In this document: positions 29,286 to 40,185 of the stretch, one piece after another
Layout of the letters: each line of letters starts with the position of its first letter
Position numbering within the stretch: the first letter of the stretch is position 1
Assembly: GCF_005222955.1 (NCBI RefSeq)
Contig: NZ_LWUA01000112.1
Location: forward strand, 25,809 to 89,808
Length of the DNA stretch: 64,000 nt
Reading direction: 5' to 3'
From: Blastococcus sp. CCUG 61487
GTDB taxonomy: Bacteria > Actinomycetota > Actinomycetes > Mycobacteriales > Geodermatophilaceae
Position numbers and translations under genes: made by a program
The notes under the pieces: generated by a model
What the model saw: only the letters and a program-made list of their open reading frames with translations
What the model was told of the DNA's origin: nothing
Databases searched by the model: none

Positions 29286-29748
29286 ATGTCCGCAGCGCGC
29301 ACCCGCCTGACCGCCTTCGCCGGACCGCTCGCCGCCGCCGTCCTCGGGGGCGCGGCCACCGATCCGGACAGCGCCGTTCACGGGGCTCGACAAGCCGTCC
29401 TGGTACCCACCACCGCAGACGTTCGGCATCGTCTGGACCGGGCTCTACGCGGGCCTCGGCTGGGCGGCCGGTGAGGTGCGGGCCTCGGCCGGGCAGGGGC
29501 GCCGCCGCTCGTTCGACCGCGCGTACCGGTTGAACCTGGCGCTCAACGCCGCGTGGACGCCGGTGTTCTTCCGCGCCCGCCGGCCCTGGCTCGCCGCCGC
29601 CGAGAGCGCGGCCCTCACGATCTCGACCGTCGACCTGGCCAGGCGGGCCGCCCGGGTCCGGCCGGCGACCGCCGTCGCGCTGGTGCCCTACGCCGCCTGG
29701 ACGGCGTTCGCCACGGCCTTGACGGTCTCCATCGCCCGGCGCAACTGA
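29286..29748 (+). pseudogene. TspO/MBR family protein, frameshifted
   Basis: The first frame (from ATG 29286) encodes an N-terminal membrane helix ending ATDPDSA. The family block TGLDKPSWYPPPQTFGIVW then appears in another frame from about base 29383, continuing GLYAGLGWAAGEVRAS, LNAAWTPVFF and PYAAWTAFATALTV to the stop at 29748. Comparison with the usual DSxWY pattern suggests that two bases (a TG) are missing between DSA and F. TspO proteins are five-helix membrane proteins binding tetrapyrroles. As written the gene cannot make a complete product, unless there is a sequencing error. Confidence 0.7.
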
Positions 29749-29760
29749 TCCCGACGGACC

Positions 29761-29825
29761 GGGGCCGCCGTCCGACCGGATCCGGACGGGCGGGGCCGCC
29801 GTCCGACCGGAGCCGGACGGCGGCC
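29761..29825. terminator. 31-bp tandem repeat ending in a strong hairpin
   Basis: GGGGCCGCCGTCCGACCGG occurs at 29761 and again at 29792 (period 31). The second copy forms a perfect stem GGCCGCCGTCCG (29794-29805) / CGGACGGCGGCC (29814-29825). It lies between convergent genes and can terminate both tspO and the fasciclin gene. Confidence 0.65.
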
Positions 29826-29841
29826 GGACGGCGGCCGGAGC

Positions 29842-30501
29842 TCACATCCCGGCGGGCTTGAGCACCTGGTCGAGGACGTAGACGGTGGCGTTGGCGGTCT
29901 GCACGTTCCCGCAGATCACCGAGGCCTCCATGCCGACGACGGTGCCGTCCATGGCGATGCTGAACTCCTCACCGGAGCCCTCGATGGTGACCTCGTCGCC
30001 GTTGAGCGTCTCGTGCGTGCCGGCCAGCTCGTCCGGGCCCAGGCGGCCCGGGATCACGTGGTGGGTGAGCACCGCGGTCAGCATGTCGGTGTCGGCCAGC
30101 AGCGCGCTGAGTGCGTCCTCCGGCACCGCCTCGAAGGCCGGGTTGGCCGGCGCCAGGACGGTGATGTCGTCGGTGGTGTTCAGGGTGTCACCGAGCCCGG
30201 CGGCGGTCACGGCCTGCACCAGCGTGGACAGCAACGGGTTGTTGCTGGCGGCCGTCGCGACCGGGTCGTCGGCCATGCCCTGGACGCTGCCCTCGCCCTC
30301 CGTGGGTACCTGGGCGCACGCCGGGCCGAAGGGCTCGTCGGAGGCCATCGGCATGGCCTCCTCCGACGCCTCGCTGGAGCTGGTGGCGGCGCTGGTGCTC
30401 TCGGACGAGGCGTCGTCGTCGGAGCCGCAGGCGCTCAGCGTGATCGCGAGGGTGGAGGCAGCGGTCACGAGGAGGCTGCGGGTGAGCAGGTTGCGCTTCA
30501 C
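29842..30501 (-). CDS. Fasciclin-domain lipoprotein
   Basis: 219 residues. Lipoprotein signal: KRNLLTRSLLVTAASTLAITLSAC, lipobox LSAC with Cys near residue 25. Then a Ser/Asp/Glu-rich linker (about 26-55) and a FAS1 domain of about 135 residues: PLLSTLVQAVTAAGL, ITVLAPANPAFEAVPED, VLTHHVIPGRL, GNVQTANATVYVLDQVL. It resembles the MPT70/MPB70 group of secreted actinobacterial FAS1 proteins. GTG 30501 has GGAG 8 nt upstream. It lies 86 bp downstream of the membrane molybdoenzyme on the same strand, an association that suggests an envelope redox or adhesion role. Confidence 0.85.
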   Translation of the reverse strand: MKRNLLTRSLLVTAASTLAITLSACGSDDDASSESTSAATSSSEASEEAMPMASDEPFGPACAQVPTEGEGSVQGMADDPVATAASNNPLLSTLVQAVTAAGLGDTLNTTDDITVLAPANPAFEAVPEDALSALLADTDMLTAVLTHHVIPGRLGPDELAGTHETLNGDEVTIEGSGEEFSIAMDGTVVGMEASVICGNVQTANATVYVLDQVLKPAGM

Positions 30502-30522
30502 GGTGGTGCTCCTGTCCTGTCC

Positions 30523-30576
30523 GTGCGACGACGTCGTCGCAGTCGGGTGGTGCGCCGGCCCGCGGGAGCGGGCCGG
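30523..30576 (-). promoter_or_regulatory. Two hairpins in the fasciclin leader
   Basis: GCGACGACGTCGTCGC (30523-30538) is a 16-bp perfect palindrome. CCGGCCCGC (30555-30563), loop GGGA, GCGGGCCGG (30568-30576) is a perfect 9-bp stem just beyond the molybdoenzyme stop. The second may attenuate read-through, the first may be an operator or leader structure. Confidence 0.45.
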
Positions 30577-30587
30577 AGTTCGGGAGG

Positions 30588-32264
30588 TCAGCCGGCGAGC
30601 ACCTGGATGGAGTGCCAGCCGCTGGCGCCGTCCGGGAAGGGCGAGGCGCGGGTCTCGGTCTGCACCTCGCCGTCGGCGCCGGTGGCGCGGACCGTGATCG
30701 AGTGCCGGCCGGGTGCGAAGTCGTAGGGCAGCACCCACTGGCGCCACAGGTCGGCGTCGACCTGCGGGGACAGCTCGGCCTCGACCCACTCCTCCTCGTC
30801 GACCCGCACCTCGACCCGCGCGATCCCCCGGGTCTGCGCCCAGGCGACGCCGGCGATCGCGTGGCGGCCGGCCGGGATCTCGCGGAGCGGCTTAGGGGTG
30901 TCGATCCGGGAGGCGATCTTGATCGGCCCCTCGGCCGCCCACTCGCGCTCGGTCCAGTAGGCGTCGACGGCGGCGAAGGTGGTGGCCTCGATGCGGACCA
31001 GCCACTTGCAGGCCGACACGTAGCCGTAGAGGCCGGGGATGAGCATCCGCACCGGGAAGCCGTGCACGACCGGGAGCGGCTCGCCGTTCATGCCGAAGGC
31101 GAGCATCGCGTCCTCGACCTCGAGGACCTGGCGGGTGGGCGCACCGATCGTCATGCCGTCCACCGACCGGCAGAGCAACTGGTCGCTGCCGGAGCGGAGG
31201 CCGTTCTCCCGGAGCAGGGTGACCAGCGGGACGCCCATCCACCGGGCGGTCCCGGCGAGGACGCCGCCCACCTCGTTCGACACGCAGGTGAGGGTGATGT
31301 CGCGCTCGATGACGTCGTCGCGCTCGAAGAGGTCGTCGAGCGTGTACGTGCGCGGGGTGTCGAACATCCCCGTCAGCTCGAGCCGGTAGTCCGCCGGCCG
31401 GATCCGCGGGGCGACGAGGGCGGTGTCCACCCGGTAGAAGTCGCCGTTCCTGGTGAACAGCGGGGTGAGACCGTCGATCCGACCGGAGAGGTCGGCTCCG
31501 GGCGGCAGCGGGGCGGCGGGGGAGGCGGGCGTGGGCAACCGCAGTCCGGCCCGCACACCGGCGACGTCGAAGCGCCGCTGCAGCAGCCGGCCTCCGCCGC
31601 CGGTGGCCGCGGCGACGCCGAGCGCGATCCCGCCGGTGAGGAAGAAGCGCCGCCGGTCCAGCCCCGCGCCCTTGCGGTCACCGGAGCCGAGCACCTGGCG
31701 CAGCCGGTCGAGGAGCTGTCCGTCCGCGTCGTCGTCGGTGGTGCGCGCCCCGGTCGACCGCTCCCTCGCCGCCCTCCCGGCGCTGGACAGCGGGGCGAGC
31801 AGCGCCAGGAGCGTGACGATCCCCGCGAGCGCCCCGACCAGGGAGGGCAGCGCGTCGAGCGGCTCGCCGGCGGGCCGGGTGAGCGCCGCGAGCACACCGA
31901 CGGCGCCGAAGACGGCGACACCGAGGACCCCGAGCCGGCGGCTGCGCAGCCCGACCACACCGACCAGCAGCGCGTACAGCGCGATGACCACCAGCGTCCC
32001 GGCGATCAGCGCGATCTTGTCGTTCTCGCCGAAGGTGCGGATGGCGAAGGACTTGACCGGCTCGGGCGTGAGCGTGATCGCGGCGTCGCCGACCGCGATG
32101 ACGGGCGAGGAGGCGGGGCCCACGAGCCCCGCGACCAGCTCCGCCACCCCGAGGGCGACGGCCGCGGCCAGCAGGCCGGCCAGAGCGGCCAACCCGCGGC
32201 GCTCGACCGCACGACCGGTCCCGGGAGGCGGGGCAGCCGACGGTGCCCGCTCGGAGGTCGTCAC
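30588..32264 (-). CDS. Membrane-anchored molybdopterin oxidoreductase (sulfite-oxidase fold)
   Basis: 558 residues. Four hydrophobic helices in residues 25-160, a hydrophilic loop (161-203), then RRRFFLTGGIALGVAAATGG (204-223), a twin-arginine motif before a fifth helix. Residues about 270-460 form the Mo-cofactor domain, with the likely Mo-ligand Cys327 in ITLTCVSNEVGG and RMLIPGLYGYVSACKW further on. The C-terminal 100 residues are a dimerisation/Ig-like domain (GIARVEVRVD, RHSITVRATGADG). The layout predicts Sec insertion of helices 1-4 and Tat export of the folded Mo domain. Substrate unknown. GTG 32264 start. Confidence 0.85.
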   Translation of the reverse strand: MTTSERAPSAAPPPGTGRAVERRGLAALAGLLAAAVALGVAELVAGLVGPASSPVIAVGDAAITLTPEPVKSFAIRTFGENDKIALIAGTLVVIALYALLVGVVGLRSRRLGVLGVAVFGAVGVLAALTRPAGEPLDALPSLVGALAGIVTLLALLAPLSSAGRAARERSTGARTTDDDADGQLLDRLRQVLGSGDRKGAGLDRRRFFLTGGIALGVAAATGGGGRLLQRRFDVAGVRAGLRLPTPASPAAPLPPGADLSGRIDGLTPLFTRNGDFYRVDTALVAPRIRPADYRLELTGMFDTPRTYTLDDLFERDDVIERDITLTCVSNEVGGVLAGTARWMGVPLVTLLRENGLRSGSDQLLCRSVDGMTIGAPTRQVLEVEDAMLAFGMNGEPLPVVHGFPVRMLIPGLYGYVSACKWLVRIEATTFAAVDAYWTEREWAAEGPIKIASRIDTPKPLREIPAGRHAIAGVAWAQTRGIARVEVRVDEEEWVEAELSPQVDADLWRQWVLPYDFAPGRHSITVRATGADGEVQTETRASPFPDGASGWHSIQVLAG

Positions 32265-32376
32265 ACAGGGTCTTCGGCCTCGACCGTCGATCCGGATTCA
32301 CCCGGAGGACGATTTTCTGGGGCGCAACCGGTCGCGGCCCCGGCGGACGCCGGCGGTCGCCTGTCAGGCTGGCGGG

Positions 32377-32838
32377 GTGACCACCCCCGCCGCCGGTTCC
32401 CCGTCCGCGCCGTCGATGCCGACCTCGGTCCGCGTCGGCGTCATCGCGATGTCGGTGCTCGCCGCCCTGCTGCTGCTGAACTCGATCCTGCTCTGGCTGG
32501 GATTCGACGCCGCCGTCGACCGCATCGTCGAGGACGTCGACGACATCACCCGGGACGAAGCCCGGACGTTCGTGATCCTGGCGCTGGTGCCCTACCTCGT
32601 GCTCGGCCTCCTGCTGGCGGCCGCGGCGGCCTTCCTGTCCCGCCGGCAGCCCTGGGCCCGCTGGGCCGGCGTCGTCGCCACCGCCCTGCTGACGGCGCTC
32701 ACCCTGGTCAACATGGTGGCCGCGGGCGGGATCACCGTGGCGTCGCTGCTGCTGCTGGTTCTCTCGGTCGCGGCGCTGACCAGCCTGCTGGCCCGCACCA
32801 CGCGCGAGTGGGTGCCGGGCGGCCGACCGGCCGGCTGA
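32377..32838 (+). CDS. Four-helix membrane protein of unknown function
   Basis: 153 residues. Hydrophobic segments at about 19-42, 68-90, 96-117 and 119-137. The loop between helices 1 and 2 is acidic (VDRIVEDVDDITRDEA). GTG 32377 is chosen because it opens a Pro/Ser/Thr-rich cytosolic start directly before helix 1, with CAGGCT about 6 nt upstream as a weak -10. It is convergent with the next gene, 13 bp apart. No family recognised. Confidence 0.6.
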   Translation: MTTPAAGSPSAPSMPTSVRVGVIAMSVLAALLLLNSILLWLGFDAAVDRIVEDVDDITRDEARTFVILALVPYLVLGLLLAAAAAFLSRRQPWARWAGVVATALLTALTLVNMVAAGGITVASLLLLVLSVAALTSLLARTTREWVPGGRPAG

Positions 32839-32851
32839 GCGAGCGGACCGG

Positions 32852-33541
32852 TCAGCGCAGCTGGCCGGTGGTCCGCGCCCAGCTCATGTAGCGGTACCAG
32901 TCGTTGCTCGGCTTGAGGGCCAGCAGCACGATGCCGGCCACCAGCGCCAGCAGCTGGAAGCCGCTCAGGGCGGCGAGGAAGTCGGTGCCGCCCGCGGTGT
33001 CGCCGCCGAGGGTGCTCAGCCCGGCGACCACGTTCAGGCCGCCCAGCACCCACAGCACGATCCGCGCCCAGTTCCGCCCCTTCCACGCCCACCAGATGAA
33101 CAGGGCGTGCAGGACGACGAGGACCAGCCCGATGACCGCGCCCACGAAGATCGCGGTGCGCAGGACCTCCTCGGTGATGTCCGGGTCGCTGGTGCTGCGC
33201 GCCGCCTCCCGGACCAGCTCGTCGAGATCGGCGAAGGACACGAGCGACACGACCAGGCCGAGCACGAAGTTCACGACGAACGCGCCGATGCCGGCGCGGA
33301 CCGTGAGCGGCTGCTCCGGCGAACCGGCGGGCGGCTGGCCGTACCCGGCCGGAACGGGCGCGGCGTAGGGGTTCGGCGACGCCCCCCAGCCCTGCGGGGG
33401 TGGGCCGCCGTAGCCGCCCGGGGGCGGTCCCCAGCCCTGCGGTGGCGCGGGCGGCGCGTTCCAGTCCTGCGGCGGCGGTGGCGGACCGCTCCGGCCGCCG
33501 CCGTCGGGCTCGCCGTCGTGGCCGCCCTGCCCTGCCGTCAT
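32852..33541 (-). CDS. Proline-rich membrane protein
   Basis: 229 residues. Residues 1-80 are Pro/Gly/Gln-rich with repeats of PPPQGW and GGYGG, probably a disordered cytosolic tail. About 85-215 holds four membrane helices with a hydrophilic loop DLDELVREAARSTSDPDITEE after the first. ATG 33541 has GGGAGG upstream; an earlier start at 33574 lacks one. The layout of a Pro-rich tail plus a multi-helix domain is common in actinobacterial proteins of unknown function. It lies downstream of clpB but beyond a strong terminator. Confidence 0.6.
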   Translation of the reverse strand: MTAGQGGHDGEPDGGGRSGPPPPPQDWNAPPAPPQGWGPPPGGYGGPPPQGWGASPNPYAAPVPAGYGQPPAGSPEQPLTVRAGIGAFVVNFVLGLVVSLVSFADLDELVREAARSTSDPDITEEVLRTAIFVGAVIGLVLVVLHALFIWWAWKGRNWARIVLWVLGGLNVVAGLSTLGGDTAGGTDFLAALSGFQLLALVAGIVLLALKPSNDWYRYMSWARTTGQLR

Positions 33542-33582
33542 GCCAGCCTCCCGGTACCGGTTGACGACGATCATGGACGAAA

Positions 33583-33615
33583 CCGTCCGGCGGGACCACC
33601 GGCCCCGCCGGACGG
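33583..33615 (-). terminator. Terminator after clpB
   Basis: Perfect 12-bp arms CCGTCCGGCGGG (33583-33594) and CCCGCCGGACGG (33604-33615), loop of 9 nt, starting 9 bp past the clpB stop. Confidence 0.8.
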
Positions 33616-33624
33616 ACGTCCCTC

Positions 33625-36216
<2,592 letters not shown>

Positions 36217-36301
36217 CGTCGCGGCGTCCGTCCTCTCGTGTGGGTGCGCAGGTCGCTGGACCGATCGACCATGCGGGATCGAGTGGTGCAACGAGCGAGG
36301 A

Positions 36302-36322
36302 GTTGAGTCTGTTCCGCTCAAC
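36302..36322. promoter_or_regulatory. HAIR element (HspR operator) of clpB
   Basis: GTTGAGT-N7-GCTCAAC agrees with the HAIR consensus CTTGAGT-N7-ACTCAAG at 11 of 14 arm positions with exact spacing. It lies 86 bp upstream of the clpB start. Confidence 0.8.
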
Positions 36323-36422
36323 CTCCCTGAGTCCAGCCGTCGCATCCGTCCGGCCTCGCCAGAGCTACACCGCGAGCGTGCGAGGGGTGAGAGGACGGGG
36401 TCCTGGTGCCTAGACTCGCGCC

Positions 36423-36878
36423 ATGTCCGCCCTGCCGGCGCCGAGCGTGGCGCTCGACGACCAGCTGTGCTTCGCGCTCTACGCCGCCTCGCGCGCCGTG
36501 ACGGCCCGCTACCGGCCCCTGCTCGACGCGATCGGACTGACCTATCCGCAGTACCTGGTCATGATGCTGCTCTGGGAAGAGGACCACCAGACCGTCGGGC
36601 AGCTCGGTTCCCGCCTGTCGCTGGACAGCGGCACGCTCTCCCCGTTGCTCAAGCGGCTCACCGCCGCCGGCCTGGTGACCCGGCACCGCCGGGTGGAGGA
36701 CGAGCGCTCGGTGTCCGTCGCGCTGACCGACGCCGGCCGGGCTCTCGAGCAGAAGGCGTACCGCGTCTCCGAGCAGATGATCGGCGCCGTCGGGTTCGAC
36801 ACCGACGAGATCGTCGACCTCCGGCGCCGGCTGAAGACGCTGGTCGACCGGGTGAACGGCGGCGAGGCGGTCTGCTGA
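36423..36878 (+). CDS. ohrR: OhrR-type MarR regulator
   Basis: 151 residues, winged-helix MarR fold. Cys16 in [14 protein letters not shown] is in the position of the peroxide-sensing Cys of OhrR, and [12 protein letters not shown] follows as in that subgroup. The recognition helix region is [20 protein letters not shown], wing [12 protein letters not shown]. It likely represses itself and the osmC gene 93 bp downstream until oxidised by organic peroxide. A TAGACT box 6 nt before the ATG (36411-36416) suggests a leaderless transcript. Confidence 0.85.
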   Translation: MSALPAPSVALDDQLCFALYAASRAVTARYRPLLDAIGLTYPQYLVMMLLWEEDHQTVGQLGSRLSLDSGTLSPLLKRLTAAGLVTRHRRVEDERSVSVALTDAGRALEQKAYRVSEQMIGAVGFDTDEIVDLRRRLKTLVDRVNGGEAVC

Positions 36879-36971
36879 GGACGGTTGCCCGCACCCGGGC
36901 GGGGTAGGGCGGCAGCGCCACTGCCCGCGGGAGCAGACCAGCCGCTCCCGCCCGTCCGGAGGAGACAACCG

Positions 36972-37415
36972 ATGGCCACTCGCACCGCCCGCACGTCCTG
37001 GAAGGGCACCCTGCAGGAGGGCTCGGGCACGACTGAGCTCGCCAGCTCCGGGCTGGGCACGTTCGACGTCTCCTGGCCCAAGCGGACCTCCGACGCCGCC
37101 GACGGCAGCACCAGCCCCGAGGAGCTGATCGCCGCGGCGCACGCCTCGTGCTTCGCGATGGCCTTCTCCGGCGGGATCGCCAAGGCCGGAGGGACGCCGC
37201 AGAGCCTCGAGGTGACCGCCGACGTCGGCTTCGGCCCGGACAAGGAGCGCGGCGGCTTCCACATCACCGGGATCACGCTGACCGTCCGGGGTCGCGTCGA
37301 CGGCATGGACGCGGCCGCGTTCGAGCAGGCGGCGCAGGAGGCCAAGGCCGGCTGCCCGGTGAGCAAGGCGCTCACCGGCACCGAGATCACCCTCGACGCC
37401 GCGCTGGAGAGCTGA
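36972..37415 (+). CDS. osmC: OsmC/Ohr family organic hydroperoxide reductase
   Basis: 147 residues. The two reactive cysteines are Cys60 (AAAHASCFAMAF) and Cys128 (AGCPVSKAL), with SPEELIAAAH before the first. This arrangement is OsmC-like. It reduces organic hydroperoxides using thiols. ATG 36972 has GGAGGAGA 7-8 nt upstream. Pairing with the OhrR-type regulator directly upstream gives an inducible peroxide defence unit. Confidence 0.88.
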   Translation: MATRTARTSWKGTLQEGSGTTELASSGLGTFDVSWPKRTSDAADGSTSPEELIAAAHASCFAMAFSGGIAKAGGTPQSLEVTADVGFGPDKERGGFHITGITLTVRGRVDGMDAAAFEQAAQEAKAGCPVSKALTGTEITLDAALES

Positions 37416-37454
37416 GTCGCACGTCCTGCGTACCGGATCTCGTCCCGCGGCAGC

Positions 37455-39083
37455 TCATCCCGCGGCGCGACGCTCCGCCGGCACCGACGTCGTCTCGGTC
37501 CGGAGCCGCTCGTCACCGCTCTGGGTGCTCAGCGCGATCTCGCGGATGAAGTAGATCGCCACCACCGCGACGACCGCGATCACCGCGGAGATCAGGAAGA
37601 TCCGCCCGGTCGCATCGCCGTAGGCCGCCCGGATGAGCTCCTGGATGACGGGCGGCGCGTCGGCCAGGTTCTCGAGACCGACGTCGCCGGAGCCGGCCGC
37701 CTGGGCGGCCGGCTCCGGCAGCGCCCGCAGGTCCGCCCGGATCAGGTCACCCACGCGGGCCGACAGCACCGCGCCCAGCACCGAGACGCCGACGGTGCCG
37801 CCGAGGCTCCGGAAGAACGCCACCGCCGAACTCGCCGCCCCCAGGTCGCGAGCCGCCACCGTGTTCTGCACGGCGAGCACGAGGTTCTGCATCGTCATGC
37901 CGATGCCGACGCCCAGCAGGAACAGGAAGCAGCAGAGCAGCACGATGTTCGTCCGGTGGTCGACCATCGACAGCAGCCCGAACGCGACCGCGGTCAGGAC
38001 GGATCCGGCGGTGAGGAAGTGCTTCCAGCGGCCGGTGCGGGTGATCAGGAGGCCCGATCCGGTCGAGGAGAGCAGCATGCCCCCGACCATCGGGACGGCG
38101 AGCAGCCCGGCCGCCGTCGGCGAGTAGCCGCGCGAGATCTGCAGGTACTGGCCGAGGAAGACGGTGGACCCGAACATCGCGACACCGATGGCGACGCTCG
38201 CCGCGATCGCGAGCGTCGTCGTGCGGTCGCGGAACAGACGCAGCGGGACGATCGGCTCCTTGGCCTTCGTCTCGGTCACCACGAAGGCGACGATGGCGAG
38301 CACGCCACCGCCGACGAGCAGCGCCGTCTCGGTGGAGGCCCAGGCGAAGCTGCCCCCGGCCAGGGTGACCCAGATGAGCAGCGCGGAGACCCCGGCGGTC
38401 AGGAACGCCGCACCCAGGTAGTCGATGTGCACCTCGCGCTTGGTCACCGGCAGGTTGAGGGTGCGCTGCAGCAGGATCAGGGCGATGGCGGCGAACGGGA
38501 CGCCCACGTAGAAGCACCAGCGCCAGCCGAGCCAGCTGGTGTCCACCAACAGGCCACCGATCAGCGGCCCGCCGACCGTCGCGGTCGCGAACACGCTGCC
38601 GAACAGGCCGGAGTAGCGACCGCGCTCCCGCGGACTGATCATCGCGGCCATCGCGATCTGCACGAGCGCCTGCAGCCCGCCGAGCCCCAGGCCCTGCAGC
38701 ACGCGCCAGGCGATCAGCGTCTCGACCGACTGCGCCAGCCCCGCCAGCATCGACCCGACGATGAACACGATGATCGAGAGCTGGAGGAGCAGCTTCTTGC
38801 TGAACAAGTCGGAGAGCTTGCCCCAGATGGGGGTCGAGGCGGTCGAGGACAGCAGGGTGGCCGTGACGACCCACGTGTAGTGCCCCTGCGATCCGCGGAG
38901 CTCGGTGATGATCGTGGGTAGGGCGTTCGAGACGACGGTCGAGGACAGGAACGCCACGAACATCGCGAGCATCATCCCGGACAGCGCCGACAGGATCTGC
39001 CGCTGCGTCATCCGTCCCTGCTGCTCGACGGGGGCCTGGACGGCGGTGCCCTGGGGACCGGGCCGGTCGACGGTGCGGGTCAC
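37455..39083 (-). CDS. DHA2-family (EmrB/QacA-like) MFS drug exporter
   Basis: 542 residues, 14 predicted helices. Motif A-like GKLSDLFSKKLLL, motif C-type ATATVGGPLIGGLLVD, and the family start LDxT replaced by FLSSTVVSNALPTI. It exports drugs or toxic metabolites by proton antiport. GTG 39083 has AGGAG 5 nt upstream. It follows a MarR gene by 47 bp on the same strand, so its expression is probably repressed by that MarR. Confidence 0.88.
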   Translation of the reverse strand: MTRTVDRPGPQGTAVQAPVEQQGRMTQRQILSALSGMMLAMFVAFLSSTVVSNALPTIITELRGSQGHYTWVVTATLLSSTASTPIWGKLSDLFSKKLLLQLSIIVFIVGSMLAGLAQSVETLIAWRVLQGLGLGGLQALVQIAMAAMISPRERGRYSGLFGSVFATATVGGPLIGGLLVDTSWLGWRWCFYVGVPFAAIALILLQRTLNLPVTKREVHIDYLGAAFLTAGVSALLIWVTLAGGSFAWASTETALLVGGGVLAIVAFVVTETKAKEPIVPLRLFRDRTTTLAIAASVAIGVAMFGSTVFLGQYLQISRGYSPTAAGLLAVPMVGGMLLSSTGSGLLITRTGRWKHFLTAGSVLTAVAFGLLSMVDHRTNIVLLCCFLFLLGVGIGMTMQNLVLAVQNTVAARDLGAASSAVAFFRSLGGTVGVSVLGAVLSARVGDLIRADLRALPEPAAQAAGSGDVGLENLADAPPVIQELIRAAYGDATGRIFLISAVIAVVAVVAIYFIREIALSTQSGDERLRTETTSVPAERRAAG

Positions 39084-39130
39084 TGATCTCCTGGAAGGCG
39101 AGGGGGCGGTCTCGGCTGCGCGGAACCGCG

Positions 39131-39607
39131 TCACCGGGCGGCCTGCGCAGGCGCGGTGGGCAACACGGACGCGCCGACGTCGTCGGCCAGCCGGTCGATC
39201 AGGTCGATGAGCCGGCGGGCGTCGTCCTCGTCCCAGCCGGACAGCGCGCCCAGCGCCCAGTCGGCGCGCACCGCGCGCGCCCCGGCCAGCGCCTGCTCCC
39301 CGCGCGGGGTGAGGAAGAAGAGGCTGGCCCGGCCGTCGCGGGGGTCGGGCCGGCGGTCCACGTACCCGGACCGCTCGAGCGCGGCGAGCTGACGGCTGGC
39401 CACGGAGACGTCGATCCCGGCGCGGGACGCGAGCGCGCTGCACCGCTGCTCGCCGTCCTGCTCGAGCGGCAGTAGGAGCGCCCAGCCGTAGGAGGGCAGC
39501 TCCCCGTGGAGCTGCGCGGCCGCGCGCATGCTGACCTGCCGGCCGGTGCGGACGAGGTGGGCGATGCTGGCCGTCAGCCGGTCCCGGGTGTCGGGGCTGA
39601 TGGGCAT
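39131..39607 (-). CDS. MarR regulator of the MFS exporter
   Basis: 158 residues. MarR winged helix: SALASRAGIDVSVASRQLAALERSGYVDRRPDPRDGRASLFFLT. It is the first gene of a marR-MFS operon. A 7-bp inverted repeat GCAACCA-N8-TGGTTGC lies 35-56 bp upstream of the ATG, the likely operator for autorepression. The ligand is unknown. Confidence 0.88.
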   Translation of the reverse strand: MPISPDTRDRLTASIAHLVRTGRQVSMRAAAQLHGELPSYGWALLLPLEQDGEQRCSALASRAGIDVSVASRQLAALERSGYVDRRPDPRDGRASLFFLTPRGEQALAGARAVRADWALGALSGWDEDDARRLIDLIDRLADDVGASVLPTAPAQAAR

Positions 39608-39641
39608 GGGCGGATTCCTGACGTCGAGATGCGTGCAGAGA

Positions 39642-39663
39642 GCAACCATACTCGTTTGGTTGC
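39642..39663. promoter_or_regulatory. Inverted-repeat operator upstream of marR-MFS
   Basis: GCAACCA (39642-39648), 8-bp spacer, TGGTTGC (39657-39663): perfect 7-bp arms centred 46 bp before the marR start codon. It is AT-rich compared with its surroundings, as expected for a promoter/operator. Confidence 0.6.
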
Positions 39664-39702
39664 GGTCTGCAACGTTTTGCCGCATCACGCCGCCCGACTC
39701 CG

Positions 39703-40185
39703 TCAGCCCTCGGCGTCGTCCTCCCGGTCCTCCTGCGCGCGGGCCTCGCCGATGCGGTTCAGCCGGTGCAGCAGATCGGCCAGGGTCGCGACGTCCTGGG
39801 CCGGCCAGTGCCCGAGGTCGCTCTCCCAGCGCTCCCGGCGGGCGTCGCGGATCAGCGCCAGCCGAGCCGCGCCCTCGGCCGACGGGGTCAGCACCTGCGC
39901 GCGCCCGTCCTCCGGGTCGGCGGTGCGGTCGACCAGACCGAGCCCGACCAGGTTCGCCACCTGGCGGCTCACCGTGCTCTTGTCCAGGCCCAGGCGGGCG
40001 ACCAGGTCGCTGGCCCGCAGCGGCCCGGCGTCCTGCAGCAGGGCGAGCAGGCCGTACGCCGCGCCGTCGAGGTCCGGGTGCAGCTGACCGGCCAGCCGCG
40101 CGGAGAGCGCACGCGAGCGACGCAGGAGGAGACCGATCTCGCGCTCGAGGGCCACGAAGGCCTCGTGCGCGTCGACCTCGCTCAC
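39703..40185 (-). CDS. MarR regulator at the end of the dnaK operon
   Basis: 160 residues, MarR fold: SDLVARLGLDKSTVSRQVANLVGLGLVDRTADPEDGRAQVL. GTG 40185 overlaps the hspR stop by 4 bp (GTGA), so it is translated with the heat-shock operon, whose usual last gene is hspR. Similar in type to, but clearly different from, the MarR at 39131. The C-terminus is highly acidic (ARAQEDREDDAEG). Its targets are unknown; heat-linked control of an efflux or stress gene is possible. Confidence 0.82.
   Translation of the reverse strand: MSEVDAHEAFVALEREIGLLLRRSRALSARLAGQLHPDLDGAAYGLLALLQDAGPLRASDLVARLGLDKSTVSRQVANLVGLGLVDRTADPEDGRAQVLTPSAEGAARLALIRDARRERWESDLGHWPAQDVATLADLLHRLNRIGEARAQEDREDDAEG

Noticed and set aside
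32875..33541. Pro-rich membrane protein as part of the clpB operon
   Set aside because: A perfect 12-bp stem terminator separates them; co-transcription is unlikely.
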